From Marinilabilia sp. (GTDB taxonomy: Bacteria > Bacteroidota > Bacteroidia > Bacteroidales > Marinilabiliaceae), in assembly GCF_016278715.1 (NCBI RefSeq), contig NZ_JADQBH010000174.1, positions 1-34,285 on the forward strand: a stretch of DNA of 34,285 nucleotides. The letters are read 5' to 3'. The notes under the pieces are model-generated. The model ran no database searches. It saw only the letters and a list, made by a program, of their open reading frames with translations, and had not been told where the DNA came from. Position 1 is the first letter of the stretch. Every line of letters begins with the position of its first letter. The position numbers were made by a program, and so were the translations under genes. This document shows positions 9,225 through 17,465 of this stretch, one piece after another.

Positions 9225-10292
9225 ATGAAAGAACTTCATAAATCTGCAAAATTTTGGTTGTTGTACCATGTTGGCATGCTGTCCTGGGGGTTTCTGGCAG
9301 CTATGGTAATCAAATACAACCAGGAAGGGGACCCATTTCCCCCCACCTTTTTGGTACCCTTTATTTCCATATTTCTAATTTCATCAGGAATTGGCTACCT
9401 CGCAAGCTTCATGACTGTTAAAGCTACAAAGTTAAGCCTCGACAAACTAAGAAAATGGCTTCTTCCCGCACTTTTAATTTTTTATGCCGGAGCCTTTTTA
9501 ATCTCAAATCTGGTTATTTCTCTGGGCGTTTTGGGATGGTTTATTTATTCCGGAAGAGATTTGAATGAGTTCTTTCCACATCTTTTTCGAAACGAATTAA
9601 ACCTTGCCAATTCCTCCTTTGCTATGTGGCTCATGTTTTTTACCATCGGATTCTTTTATGTTATATGGCAGAAATCATCGAGGCGTGAACAAAATCTCAT
9701 CAATGAAAATCTAAAATACCGATACAATACATTAAAGTCACAAATTAATCCACATTTTTTGTTCAACAGCTTTAACACCCTTTCAGAACTTGTATACGTA
9801 AACCCGCAAAGAGCAGACAATTACATCCAGAAACTTTCCGGAATATATCGGTACATCCTCGAAAATGAGCAAAACGACCTGATTCCCCTTCCGGACGAAA
9901 TACAATTTGTGGAACGGTACATGGCATTGCAAGATGAAAGAAACAAGGGGACAGTAAAGCTTTTGATGGACATTAAAGATGCATCAGCTTTTGAAATCAT
10001 ACCCGTTTCACTACAGATTCTTATTGAAAATGCTTTAAAACACAATGAAGCATCGAAGAAGGCGCCACTGGAAATAAGCATCTTCAGAAAAGGAGAGTAT
10101 TTATTGGTCACAAACAACAAACAGGCTGTAAACATGTTGGAGCCATCCACCAGAACAGGCCTTACAAACCTGTCTGAAAGGGCAAAAATAATAACTGAAA
10201 AAGACCTCATTATCAGAGATTCGGACAACAAATTCGAAGTGTTACTTCCCTTAATTCGCAAAAGCCATGAAAGTACTGATCATCGAAGATGA
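9225..10292 (+). CDS. LytS/YehU-type sensor histidine kinase
   Basis: A 355-residue membrane kinase. About four hydrophobic segments lie near residues 11-30, 41-62, 78-105 and 130-150. A short coiled stretch leads to the His_kinase domain with SQINPHFLFNSFNTL, the phospho-acceptor being His177. An N box, LIENALKHN, follows near 270, and TGLTNLSERAKI near 315 is the usual C-terminal signature of this kinase type. No separate sensory domain is visible, so sensing may occur within the membrane or through the co-encoded secreted protein. The 3' end overlaps the response-regulator gene by 26 bp, which indicates translational coupling and a cognate pair. Confidence 0.93.
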   Translation: MKELHKSAKFWLLYHVGMLSWGFLAAMVIKYNQEGDPFPPTFLVPFISIFLISSGIGYLASFMTVKATKLSLDKLRKWLLPALLIFYAGAFLISNLVISLGVLGWFIYSGRDLNEFFPHLFRNELNLANSSFAMWLMFFTIGFFYVIWQKSSRREQNLINENLKYRYNTLKSQINPHFLFNSFNTLSELVYVNPQRADNYIQKLSGIYRYILENEQNDLIPLPDEIQFVERYMALQDERNKGTVKLLMDIKDASAFEIIPVSLQILIENALKHNEASKKAPLEISIFRKGEYLLVTNNKQAVNMLEPSTRTGLTNLSERAKIITEKDLIIRDSDNKFEVLLPLIRKSHESTDHRR

Positions 10293-11019
10293 AAAACCCG
10301 CAGCCGACAAGCTGGTTCGATTACTGACCAATCAGGAATATCCCATAGAAATACTTAGCACCCTGACTTCAGTAACAGAGTCTTTAAACTGGTTGCAAAA
10401 CAATTTATCTCCCGACCTGATTTTTATGGATATTCAACTGGAGGACGGCACTTGTTTTGATATTTTTGAGGCCATGAAAATCACCATTCCGGTGATTTTC
10501 ACAACAGCCTACGACCAATATGCCCTGAAAGCCTTTAAAGTGAACAGTGTGGATTATCTATTGAAACCTGTTGACCCGGGGGAATTAAGAATAGCCCTGC
10601 AAAAATATGTCACAACACATTTTCAGAGTAATAATCTGCTTCAACTGGAAACGGCATTGAGACAATTGCCCCAAAATAAGAAAGAACGATTTCTTGTAAA
10701 GGTTGGCGATCACTTCAAATCTATTCCAACTACTGATATCAATTGTTTTTATATTGAAGAACGATGCACTTTTCTTAATTGCGGCGAGGGAAGATCTTAT
10801 GGAATTGATTATTCTCTTGACAAGGTGGAAGAACTGGTGAATCCTAACCGGTTCTTCAGAGTTAACCGCAATTTCATTGTAAATTTTTCTTCCATCTCCG
10901 ATGTACTTTCTTATTCATCTGCCAGATTAAAGATCAAATTGATTGGCGTTGACAACAACCATCTTATTCTGGTGAGCAGGGAGCGGGTACGTAGATTTAA
11001 GGATTGGATGGATCGATAG
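10267..11019 (+). CDS. LytTR-family response regulator
   Basis: A 250-residue regulator, the expected length. The N-terminal receiver has acidic residues IIEDEKP, phospho-Asp55 in LIFMDIQL, and the switch residues [13 protein letters not shown] and LLKPVD. A LytTR DNA-binding domain fills about 145-245, with [12 protein letters not shown] as a typical signature. These proteins bind DNA as beta-strand-rich domains, usually at direct repeats. The gene starts inside the kinase gene and is the partner of that kinase. The target genes are unknown; the operon itself is the first candidate. Confidence 0.95.
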   Translation: MKVLIIEDEKPAADKLVRLLTNQEYPIEILSTLTSVTESLNWLQNNLSPDLIFMDIQLEDGTCFDIFEAMKITIPVIFTTAYDQYALKAFKVNSVDYLLKPVDPGELRIALQKYVTTHFQSNNLLQLETALRQLPQNKKERFLVKVGDHFKSIPTTDINCFYIEERCTFLNCGEGRSYGIDYSLDKVEELVNPNRFFRVNRNFIVNFSSISDVLSYSSARLKIKLIGVDNNHLILVSRERVRRFKDWMDR

Positions 11020-11043
11020 AAATTCCATGTCAGAAACATATTC

Positions 11044-11074
11044 TTTGGGGAAAATAAATAATTTTCTATATTTG
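11044..11074 (+). promoter_or_regulatory. Promoter of the glutathione peroxidase gene
   Basis: TTTG at 11044-11047, a 19-bp spacer, and TATATTTG at 11067-11074 form a full match to the Bacteroidetes sigma-ABfr consensus. Transcription would begin near 11081, downstream of the first in-frame ATG at 11027. This fixes the translation start at 11126. Confidence 0.75.
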
Positions 11075-11125
11075 TGTCGTGCGCGACTTAATTGCTTGCG
11101 ATTTATTTTTAAAACAACTCATAAT

Positions 11126-11608
11126 ATGGAAAATAATTTTTATCAATTCTCGGCAGAAACACTTTTTGGCAAAAAGGTAGATATGACTACCTACAAAGGA
11201 AAAACAGTAATTGTAGTAAACACCGCCAGCAAATGTGGATTGACACCACAATACGAAGGACTGGAAGCGCTTTACAAGAAGTACAAAGACAAAGGGTTGG
11301 TGATACTCGGGTTTCCATGCAACCAGTTTGCCAACCAGGAGCCGGGAGATGAAAAAACCATTTCAGAAACTTGTTACACCAACTATGGGGTTACCTTCCC
11401 AATGTTTGCCAAAACGGATGTAAACGGGGAATCAGCCCATCCCATTTTTAAATATCTGAAAAAGGAACTTAGCGGGCTGTTTGGCGGTATGGTAAAATGG
11501 AACTTTACCAAGTTTGTAATCGACAAAGACGGCAAACCGGTCAAAAGATTTGCGCCAACGACCAAACCGGAGGAAATAGACAAGTACCTGCAAAAAATTT
11601 TAAACTAA
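11126..11608 (+). CDS. Glutathione peroxidase family thiol peroxidase
   Basis: A 160-residue peroxidase that reduces hydroperoxides. The frame is open from 11027, but the homologous part begins at [10 protein letters not shown] and a strong promoter lies between the two ATGs, so 11126 is the start. The catalytic residues are Cys37 in [10 protein letters not shown], Gln67 in [12 protein letters not shown], and Trp125-Asn126 in VKWNFTKF. The active site is an ordinary Cys codon, not selenocysteine. Cys65 and Cys83 match the positions of the additional cysteines in yeast Gpx3, where Cys82 is the resolving residue, so a thioredoxin-dependent mechanism is likely. The neighbour is an OhrR-like regulator, suggesting a peroxide-stress locus. 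Confidence 0.93.
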   Translation: MENNFYQFSAETLFGKKVDMTTYKGKTVIVVNTASKCGLTPQYEGLEALYKKYKDKGLVILGFPCNQFANQEPGDEKTISETCYTNYGVTFPMFAKTDVNGESAHPIFKYLKKELSGLFGGMVKWNFTKFVIDKDGKPVKRFAPTTKPEEIDKYLQKILN

Positions 11609-11792
11609 GGCCCTGTTAAAGTTTTGTTTTTGCGGGAATTTTTTGAATAATTCAGTTCTAAAAAAGTCAATATTGTCAAGAATAGACGCACTTGTTAAGA
11701 AAAATATGACGAACCCTAAAGTTCAATACTCGAAATCTTTCCAAAGGTCGAAACTAAAACAATTTCTAAATTAACATTGATTACCATACGGA

Positions 11793-11813
11793 GAGTCGGG
11801 AAAAACCCGACTC
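11793..11813. promoter_or_regulatory. Perfect inverted repeat upstream of the OhrR-like gene
   Basis: GAGTCGGG (11793-11800) and CCCGACTC (11806-11813) form an 8-bp perfect stem with a loop of five A. It ends 18 bp before the start codon at 11832. There is no T-tract after it, so it is a poor terminator. It may be an operator or a leader hairpin. OhrR operators known to me are AT-rich, so this is not an obvious OhrR site. Confidence 0.5.
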
Positions 11814-11831
11814 CCTTACAATACTTCAACA

Positions 11832-12287
11832 ATGGCTTACGAACAATTAAAACTTGAGAACCAGTTGTGCTTCCCCGTTTATGCAGCATCGCGACTTATT
11901 ACGCGGGAATATCAACCTCATCTCGACGGCCTGAAAATTACCTATCCGCAATATCTGGTGTTGATGGTATTGTGGGAGCACGGTTTTATGACAGTCAAGG
12001 AGATATCTGCAAAACTAATTTTGAAGACCAACACCCTGACCCCCCTGCTTAAAAGGATGATGAATCAGGGCATTCTCACCCGACGAAGGTCGGATGAAGA
12101 TGAACGAAACGTGATTGTAGAACTAACCAAAAAAGGAGTACAAATGCAACATGAAGCGGCAGCAATCCCGGAAAAACTTGTAAAAGGACTGCTGTCTGAA
12201 AGATTAGAGGTGGAAGATATTATTGATTTACGAAATAAACTGAATACAATCATCGATTATCTGTCGCAAAAGGAGAAGGTTCTTTAA
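11832..12287 (+). CDS. OhrR-like MarR-family peroxide-sensing regulator
   Basis: A 151-residue winged-helix repressor of the MarR family. The N-terminus LENQLCFPVYAASRL contains Cys13 at the place of the reactive Cys15 of OhrR, which is oxidised by organic hydroperoxides and releases DNA. The winged helix spans about 35-110, with TVKEISAKL, TLTPLLKRM and the wing RRSDEDERNV. In most genomes OhrR controls the adjacent ohr gene; no ohr is present here. The nearest candidate target is the glutathione peroxidase upstream, 223 bp away on the same strand and with its own promoter. Family is secure, peroxide sensing likely from the Cys, target unknown. Confidence 0.9.
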   Translation: MAYEQLKLENQLCFPVYAASRLITREYQPHLDGLKITYPQYLVLMVLWEHGFMTVKEISAKLILKTNTLTPLLKRMMNQGILTRRRSDEDERNVIVELTKKGVQMQHEAAAIPEKLVKGLLSERLEVEDIIDLRNKLNTIIDYLSQKEKVL

Positions 12288-12897
12288 CCAGACAGAACAA
12301 GCAGTGCCGCCAAACCGGACAGAACAAAATTAAAAAACCTGTAAAATTGTCGATTAATGGAGTTCATTGAATGAAAGTTTAAAGTGTTGTTTTTATTTTC
12401 AATAACTGGTTAAGTTTTTTGGCAAAACGATTGAAATTCTCCTTAAAGGAATCCAATGGTGGTTCATCATAATGATAGGTACCTATATAACCTTTCCAAA
12501 AGATCATAATCGAAAAGAAAACAATCACACATAACCGGTACGACCCGCTTTGAGGTCGATTCTCCAATAAAAGTTAAATCTATAAATATTCGACCCACTT
12601 ATGCTTTTACAAACATACAGCCTTCGGGGTCATCCCTTTTTATGTGAGAAAAACAGAGCCTGAAGGGCTCTTATGTTTATAGTTGTTCGCAACAATACAA
12701 AATATCGACGCTGAAGGTGTTGTATGCTTTGGTGAATGTTAGAAATGTCTTTTTTGAATGAACGAAATATTTAAATAGACACCCATATTTGTAATGAGCC
12801 ACAATGATGTTTAAACTCAGAATTTCAACCTAAAATCTCCATAAAAAAACTTTCTTACCTCCAGCTTCTTTAATAGCAAACCAGCTATTGAAAAATC
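12288..12897. other. Gene-poor stretch with degenerate CTGAAGG-type repeats
   Basis: About 610 bp between convergent genes, with no convincing CDS. Between about 12540 and 12740 the words CCTTCGGGG, CCTGAAGGGCTC and GCTGAAGGTG appear at intervals, separated by related text such as TAAATATTCGACCC and TTATGTTTATAG. AGAGCC (12655-12660) and GGCTCT (12666-12671) form a small hairpin around TGAAG. This looks like a degenerate array of short interspersed elements common between genes in Bacteroidota. Confidence 0.4.
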
Positions 12898-13554
12898 TTA
12901 TCTCAAAGCTAGATCCTTTTTTTGGTATTCGGCTTCATAAAATGGAATGCCAATTTTAAAATGTTCCTGGCGAAGAAGTTCAAACCCGGCTTCGAGAATC
13001 ATTTTATCGGTTGGGCGGTTGAGTTGACACCCCTCGGCCAGTTTTGCCCATGCCGGAGTAAGGAAATCCTGCATTTTCCCGGTTGTGTGGTTATGTGACC
13101 GAATATGCTCAAGCACCAGAAGGCGTCCTCCGGGTTTTAACCATTTCATAAAGTTTAACAAAGCCTCTTTGGGATTAGGAATGGTGCAAAGCACCAGGGT
13201 GCACACAATGGCATCGAGTGATTCAGGGGCAACAAGTTTTTCCATTTCTGAATAGCCACAACCTATATTATGAAGTTCGAAACGCTCCGGAATCAGAAGC
13301 AGGTCTCTCTTCTTTTTGGCCCGTTTTAGCATGTGGGGAGACGGCTCAATACCAGTCATATTGACTTCGGAAGTGTAATGCTCAAAGTTAATTCCTGTGC
13401 CGACACCAACCTCAAGCACTTTACCCTTAACTGTAGCAAGCAATCTGGAACGCCTTGACCGAAAGAACATCCTCTCCAGAATAAACATGAAGCGGTCATA
13501 TACCAAACTGAACGTTTTACTATACCTGACCATTTTTCCCATACTCTTTTCCAA
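12898..13554 (-). CDS. Class I SAM-dependent methyltransferase, METTL7/TMT1-like
   Basis: A 218-residue methyltransferase. Motif I is VLEVGVGTGIN (residues 47-56), the acidic residue of motif II is in GIEPSP, and motif IV is AIVCTLVLCTIP, followed by WLKPGGRLLVLEH. The CTLVLC segment, the LEH after the second motif and the later PAWAKLAEGCQLNRPT closely resemble the METTL7 group. Human METTL7A/B methylate alkyl thiols including hydrogen sulfide, so a thiol substrate is possible, but bacterial members are little studied. There is a hydrophobic stretch near residues 20-30 but no clear signal peptide. The gene follows the esterase gene after 20 bp on the same strand and the pair probably forms an operon. 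Confidence 0.85.
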   Translation of the reverse strand: MEKSMGKMVRYSKTFSLVYDRFMFILERMFFRSRRSRLLATVKGKVLEVGVGTGINFEHYTSEVNMTGIEPSPHMLKRAKKKRDLLLIPERFELHNIGCGYSEMEKLVAPESLDAIVCTLVLCTIPNPKEALLNFMKWLKPGGRLLVLEHIRSHNHTTGKMQDFLTPAWAKLAEGCQLNRPTDKMILEAGFELLRQEHFKIGIPFYEAEYQKKDLALR

Positions 13555-13574
13555 AAAAACAAACCTGCTTTAGT

Positions 13575-14399
13575 TTATCTTCTTTTTACCGAAACTCTCT
13601 CCACTTCATTAAGCAAAAGTGGAAAGGCCGGTTCAGTCATGCCATGATCGTATCCGTCCAACTCAAACAATCGGGTATCCTGATGTCCAGCCACACGCAT
13701 CATTCGCATCAGGTAGGCATTCTCCTCATATCTTCCCAGTAGCTCAAGGTTCCGGTCTCCCGTAATCAACAACAGAGGTGGTGCATCAGACCTCACGTGA
13801 AACAGTGGAGCCAAATCATCAATAATTGGTCGTGTGCCTTCAATTCCCCTTTCTTCACGAACAGTAAAGTGGGTTATCGCATGACCACTAAAAGGAATAA
13901 TTCCAGCAATCTGATTAGCATCCACGCCAAATTGTTTAAGCCAACGTTTATCAAGCCCAACCATTGCTGCAAGATATCCTCCGGCTGAATGACCGGACAC
14001 AAAAACCAATGACGAATCTCCTCCGTAGTGCTGAATATTCTTAATCGTCCAGGAAACTGCAGCTGCGGCATCTTCAATATAGGCGGGAGATTTCACGTTA
14101 GGATACAACCGATAATTGACCCCAACGACACAAATATTTTTGTTTTTAAGTGCCTCAGGAATTTCTTTTTGCCCTTGTGTCAGGCCCCCTCCATGAAACC
14201 ATACAACAGTACTGAATTTTTCTTCTTGAACCGGATAATAAACATCCAGCACACATTGTTTATTAATGAGTGAATCAGATAGTTTGATTTCCTTTTCATA
14301 GTATTGCAAATCTATTTCAGTTCTGTATTCTGTTTCCTGACAAAAAGGTACTGTCAAACCAGCCGTGAGAAGGACCAATAAAAGCAAAGTTTTCTTCAT
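13575..14399 (-). CDS. Secreted alpha/beta hydrolase, esterase/lipase type
   Basis: A 274-residue esterase with an N-terminal signal peptide (about 1-20). The fold residues are WFHGGGLTQG (oxyanion hole, 68-72), GHSAGG (nucleophile Ser138), ITGDRN (Asp215) and GYDHGM (His252), a complete catalytic triad. The HGGG motif and size place it among the hormone-sensitive-lipase/BD-FAE-like carboxylesterases, which often remove acetyl or feruloyl groups from polysaccharides; the substrate is not evident here. It is the first gene of a two-gene unit with the methyltransferase. The Cys20 region (VPFCQ) does not fit a lipobox well, so I take it as soluble and secreted. Confidence 0.9.
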   Translation of the reverse strand: MKKTLLLLVLLTAGLTVPFCQETEYRTEIDLQYYEKEIKLSDSLINKQCVLDVYYPVQEEKFSTVVWFHGGGLTQGQKEIPEALKNKNICVVGVNYRLYPNVKSPAYIEDAAAAVSWTIKNIQHYGGDSSLVFVSGHSAGGYLAAMVGLDKRWLKQFGVDANQIAGIIPFSGHAITHFTVREERGIEGTRPIIDDLAPLFHVRSDAPPLLLITGDRNLELLGRYEENAYLMRMMRVAGHQDTRLFELDGYDHGMTEPAFPLLLNEVERVSVKRR

Positions 14400-14626
14400 C
14401 TTGACAATTTAAAAAATGTTGATTTGATACCGAAAACAACTAATGGATATTTGAAGGCGAAAGATAGGAATATATGTGGTTCAACAGATAAATTCTTTCC
14501 CCATATTGTTCGGTACCTTGAGATAAAAAAAGTGCTATTGGAAGTTTGAAGAAACACTTCCACAGATTTAGCTTTCTATTACTTTACATAGACCTTATTC
14601 TGCAAAGAATACAGTTTTTTCTGATT

Positions 14627-15028
14627 TTAGAGCACCAATCTGGAAACGAAAGGATTCATTTTTAGAAGTTGCTGGACTTTTCTTTTCAATTTCTCGGCTG
14701 TAAAAGGTTTTGCAAGAAAATCATTGATCCCTTTTTCTTTAGCCTCTTTAATATTTTTCAACTCCGACATTCCTGAAATCATCAAAATAGGTGTATCCAT
14801 TCTTTGATGCTTCCGAATAAAACTGACAACCTCCAGGCCGCTTCGTTCAGGCATTATCGAATCAGTAATGACCAGGTCAAAGGTTTTCTTTTTTAATTCA
14901 TCAATTGCCAAAGCTCCATTGCCAACTACCTTGAGTTCAACCTGACCTTCTGAAAGCACTTGTTCTGCAATTTCAGCCATCAGTCGGTCATCCTCACAAA
15001 TCAATATGGAAGCTATTCTCTCACTCAT
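14627..15028 (-). CDS. Receiver-only response regulator (copy 1)
   Basis: A 133-residue protein made only of a receiver domain. It shows LICEDDRLM (acidic pocket), phospho-Asp56 in LVITDSIMP, MISGMS, and LAKPF with the conserved Lys. There is no output domain, so it must act through protein contact or phosphotransfer. It is a clear paralogue of the regulator at 19779-20144: both read ICEDDRLM/VCEDDRLI, both carry NG(A/N)LAI(D/R)ELK, and both end a few residues after the receiver. No histidine kinase is adjacent. It stands alone, with 227 bp after it and 307 bp before it, and shares an upstream element with its paralogue. Confidence 0.93.
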   Translation of the reverse strand: MSERIASILICEDDRLMAEIAEQVLSEGQVELKVVGNGALAIDELKKKTFDLVITDSIMPERSGLEVVSFIRKHQRMDTPILMISGMSELKNIKEAKEKGINDFLAKPFTAEKLKRKVQQLLKMNPFVSRLVL

Positions 15029-15335
15029 TCAGTTCCAATTTCTTTTTTATACGCTGGTCAATTAATTTTGTTTCTTAATCAAATAAAACAATCATTTCGT
15101 CAAAGACAGTTTTCAGGAATTCTATTCTCATCGAATCATTTATTCGTATGTTGTTAATCCTATCCAAAACCCGGTAAACCAACTCCGAACCTTCGGGCTA
15201 AGATTTATAACCTTTTTCACTCGTGTCCGAAAAAAATCAAAAATTAAGGTTGAGATTGCTTCGCTTCACTTTTCTTTACCGGACATTGATGACCCTTTAT
15301 CTAATCTCTAACTTCCAGCTTCTAATCTTATCAAT
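15029..15335. other. Intergenic region upstream of response regulator 1
   Basis: About 307 bp. It holds the shared element (15043-15062), a TTTATTTG-like -7 box on the minus strand at 15080-15087, and AT-rich text without open frames of note. No terminator for the hemolysin III gene was recognised. Confidence 0.4.
15043..15062 (-). promoter_or_regulatory. Shared upstream element, copy at response regulator 1
   Basis: Minus-strand ATTGACCAGCGTATAAAAAA lies 14 nt before the start codon at 15028. It matches 17 of 20 positions of the element before the paralogous regulator gene (20165-20184). Upstream at 15096-15104 the word TTTGACGAA also recurs near the other copy. Confidence 0.5.
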
Positions 15336-15986
15336 TTAAACAGCATATTTAAATACAGCAATAAAGTGGCAAATGGCCGCACCCAAAACAAAAAAATGAA
15401 AAATGGCATGGTTGTAAGGAATCTTTCCAATCTGATAAAGAACCGCGCCAACGGTGTACAATACACCACCTGCTGCAATCCAAAGCAATCCGGCCAAGGC
15501 CAAATGCTCCATCAAAGGCCGGATGGCAATGATCATCACCCACCCCATCGCAACATAACCAATGGTTGACAAAACTTTATACCGTCCTGCATAGAATATT
15601 TTCAAGATCACCCCTGCAAGGGCCATAATCCAGACCGTAATAAATACAGGCCAGCCCCAGTCATTACGGATAACAATTAGCGTAAATGGAGTATAAGTAC
15701 CGGCAATGGAAATATAGATGGCAGCGTGATCCAGTATTTTAAACTGATACCTTCTGCGTGGTTTAGTCGCGGAATGATAAAGAGTGGATGCACCAAAAAC
15801 CACTATCTGACTAAATCCATAGATCATATAGCCCATCCAATGCCAAAAAGACTGTAGCTCAACGGATTTCCGAAAAAGAGCAGCCAATGCTGCCAGACTC
15901 AGCAAAAACCCAAGGCCGTGCGTAGCAATATTGAGTTTCTCTTCGGAGGCCGTGTAAGCGTTTAACGTTATCTGTGATTTCGACAT
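15336..15986 (-). CDS. Hemolysin III / PAQR family membrane protein (TrhA-like)
   Basis: A 216-residue protein with seven predicted transmembrane segments. Family marks are the N-terminal EEKLNIATHGLGF, STLYHS after the second or third helix, LDHAAIYISIAGTYTP, and the C-terminal HFFVLGAAICHF. The spaced His residues are those that bind a metal, probably zinc, in the PAQR/CREST superfamily of membrane hydrolases. Bacterial members have been linked to membrane-energetics homeostasis, and the name hemolysin is historical. It starts 42 bp after the end of the GT2 synthase gene on the same strand and may be the last gene of that operon, though a link to polysaccharide export is not known. Confidence 0.92.
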   Translation of the reverse strand: MSKSQITLNAYTASEEKLNIATHGLGFLLSLAALAALFRKSVELQSFWHWMGYMIYGFSQIVVFGASTLYHSATKPRRRYQFKILDHAAIYISIAGTYTPFTLIVIRNDWGWPVFITVWIMALAGVILKIFYAGRYKVLSTIGYVAMGWVMIIAIRPLMEHLALAGLLWIAAGGVLYTVGAVLYQIGKIPYNHAIFHFFVLGAAICHFIAVFKYAV

Positions 15987-16028
15987 GGATGCAAAAATAC
16001 GACATTACAGGTTACATACTGCCGGAAA

Positions 16029-17456
16029 TCATCCTTTTTTCTTCCTTGCAAACCCCTTTCGCTCCTGCACTCCCCAACTTGATTTTCCTCTGAAGTAATC
16101 GATATTACCACGTATTCCCCACCAAACAGTGAGCGGGTGGTAAATCAACGGCTCCAACATTGCTGTAAAAAGAAAAGACGCGATATGAGAAGGTTTGTCA
16201 TATTTATGAAAAGTAAATGCCTCCAGCAGAATAGCCCATGAAGACATCGTTACAGCAAAAAGGTAAACAAATGTGAGGAGGATGATAACGTAGTTCCAGC
16301 TAATATTACCTGACACAGCCAACATAACAAAATAAATAAATCCTATAAATTCCACGATGGGCGCAAGCCACTCGAATACCAACCAATAAGGGTATCCAAG
16401 CATTCCCACTGTTTTGTAGCGAGGATTCAGAAACATTTTCTTATGAAATCTGAGGGTATCCATGGTGCCCCGCATCCACCGATTGCGCTGCCTCCCCAGA
16501 CTTTTTACCGACTCCGGAACTTCTGTCCAACATAGTGGATCCGGAACAAAATCCACTGCATAGGGTTTTTTTTGTTCACTCATATATCTGCGCATTCGAA
16601 CCAACAATTCCATATCCTCACCAACCGTAGAACTCAGATAGCCCCCACATGCTTTTACTGTCTGAACATCAAACATACCGATAGCACCTGAAATAAGCAG
16701 CAGACCGTCAATATGTTTCCATGCCATCCGACCAATCAAAAAAGCACGAATGTATTCCAATGCCTGAAAACGTGCCCAAAGGTTTCGCGGCACATGCACT
16801 TTAGAAACATTTCCACCTGTTACCCTGCATGAGTTGGCAACTCTAACAACAGCTCCTGTAGCAATCACCTTTTTTCCTGTCTCTTTAAGAAACGGATTTA
16901 CCAACTTCAAAACTGCCTCCCGGTCAATAAGCGAGTCTACATCCATAGCCATAAACAAATCGCTGCGGGTAACATTAATACCTGCATTAAGTGCATCTGC
17001 CTTTCCTCCATTCTCTTTATCCACGACCATCAGCTTATCAAGAGCCATATTTCCCGACTTATAAACGCCCCGAATAGGTTTGCATCCTATTTCATAATCA
17101 AATGGATAAAAAACTTTTTCAAGATCAAATTCCCGGATTACTTTTTCCAGCGTATCGTCTTTGCTTCCATCATTAACAACCACAATTTCCAGTTTATGAT
17201 ACTTCAATGCCAGCAGACCTTTAATATTATCCACAATTGAAAGACTCTCGTTGAAAGCGGGGGCAATGACCGTAACGGTAGGTGCAAAAGGAGAAGATAA
17301 AATAATGTTTTGATTTCCTGTTTCGGACTTCTTCTTATAAAGCTGCAATTCACGCGCAGCCAAAAAAGCCAAAACCAAATAAGAGACACAAGCAAGAGCG
17401 GCATAAATAGTAACTGCCAAGTCGATAGCAAATGGAAAATAAAAAAGTTGTCCCAT
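16029..17456 (-). CDS. Processive GT2 glycosyltransferase (polysaccharide synthase-like)
   Basis: A 475-residue membrane glycosyltransferase. One transmembrane helix (about 12-34) precedes the GT-A domain, and about four hydrophobic segments follow (about 365-445). The catalytic residues are Asp96 in VVNDGSKDD, the metal-binding MDVDS (Asp172/174), GEDMELLVRM and QRNRWMRG. Together these form the D,D,D,Q(Q/R)xRW signature of processive synthases such as PgaC, hyaluronan synthase and BcsA. An insertion with GCKPIRGVYKS precedes KENGGKADALN. No PilZ domain is present, so cyclic di-GMP control is not encoded in this protein. It follows the HEAT-repeat gene by 9 bp and the TPR-barrel gene is next upstream, suggesting polymer synthesis and export in one unit. 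Sugar identity is unknown. Confidence 0.92.
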   Translation of the reverse strand: MGQLFYFPFAIDLAVTIYAALACVSYLVLAFLAARELQLYKKKSETGNQNIILSSPFAPTVTVIAPAFNESLSIVDNIKGLLALKYHKLEIVVVNDGSKDDTLEKVIREFDLEKVFYPFDYEIGCKPIRGVYKSGNMALDKLMVVDKENGGKADALNAGINVTRSDLFMAMDVDSLIDREAVLKLVNPFLKETGKKVIATGAVVRVANSCRVTGGNVSKVHVPRNLWARFQALEYIRAFLIGRMAWKHIDGLLLISGAIGMFDVQTVKACGGYLSSTVGEDMELLVRMRRYMSEQKKPYAVDFVPDPLCWTEVPESVKSLGRQRNRWMRGTMDTLRFHKKMFLNPRYKTVGMLGYPYWLVFEWLAPIVEFIGFIYFVMLAVSGNISWNYVIILLTFVYLFAVTMSSWAILLEAFTFHKYDKPSHIASFLFTAMLEPLIYHPLTVWWGIRGNIDYFRGKSSWGVQERKGFARKKKG

Positions 17457-17465
17457 AGAAAATAA

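Noticed and set aside
11027-11125. N-terminal extension of the glutathione peroxidase
   Set aside because: The promoter at 11044-11074 lies inside this stretch and the family begins at MENNFYQ.
12379-12567. 62-codon minus-strand frame with a hydrophobic start and a helical end
   Set aside because: No promoter, no recognised family, and it sits in a repeat-rich gene-free stretch. It may be a remnant of a gene but I cannot show it.
12868-12897. AATAGC/GCTATT hairpin next to the methyltransferase end
   Set aside because: A short stem without a T-tract on the minus strand, so it is not a convincing terminator.
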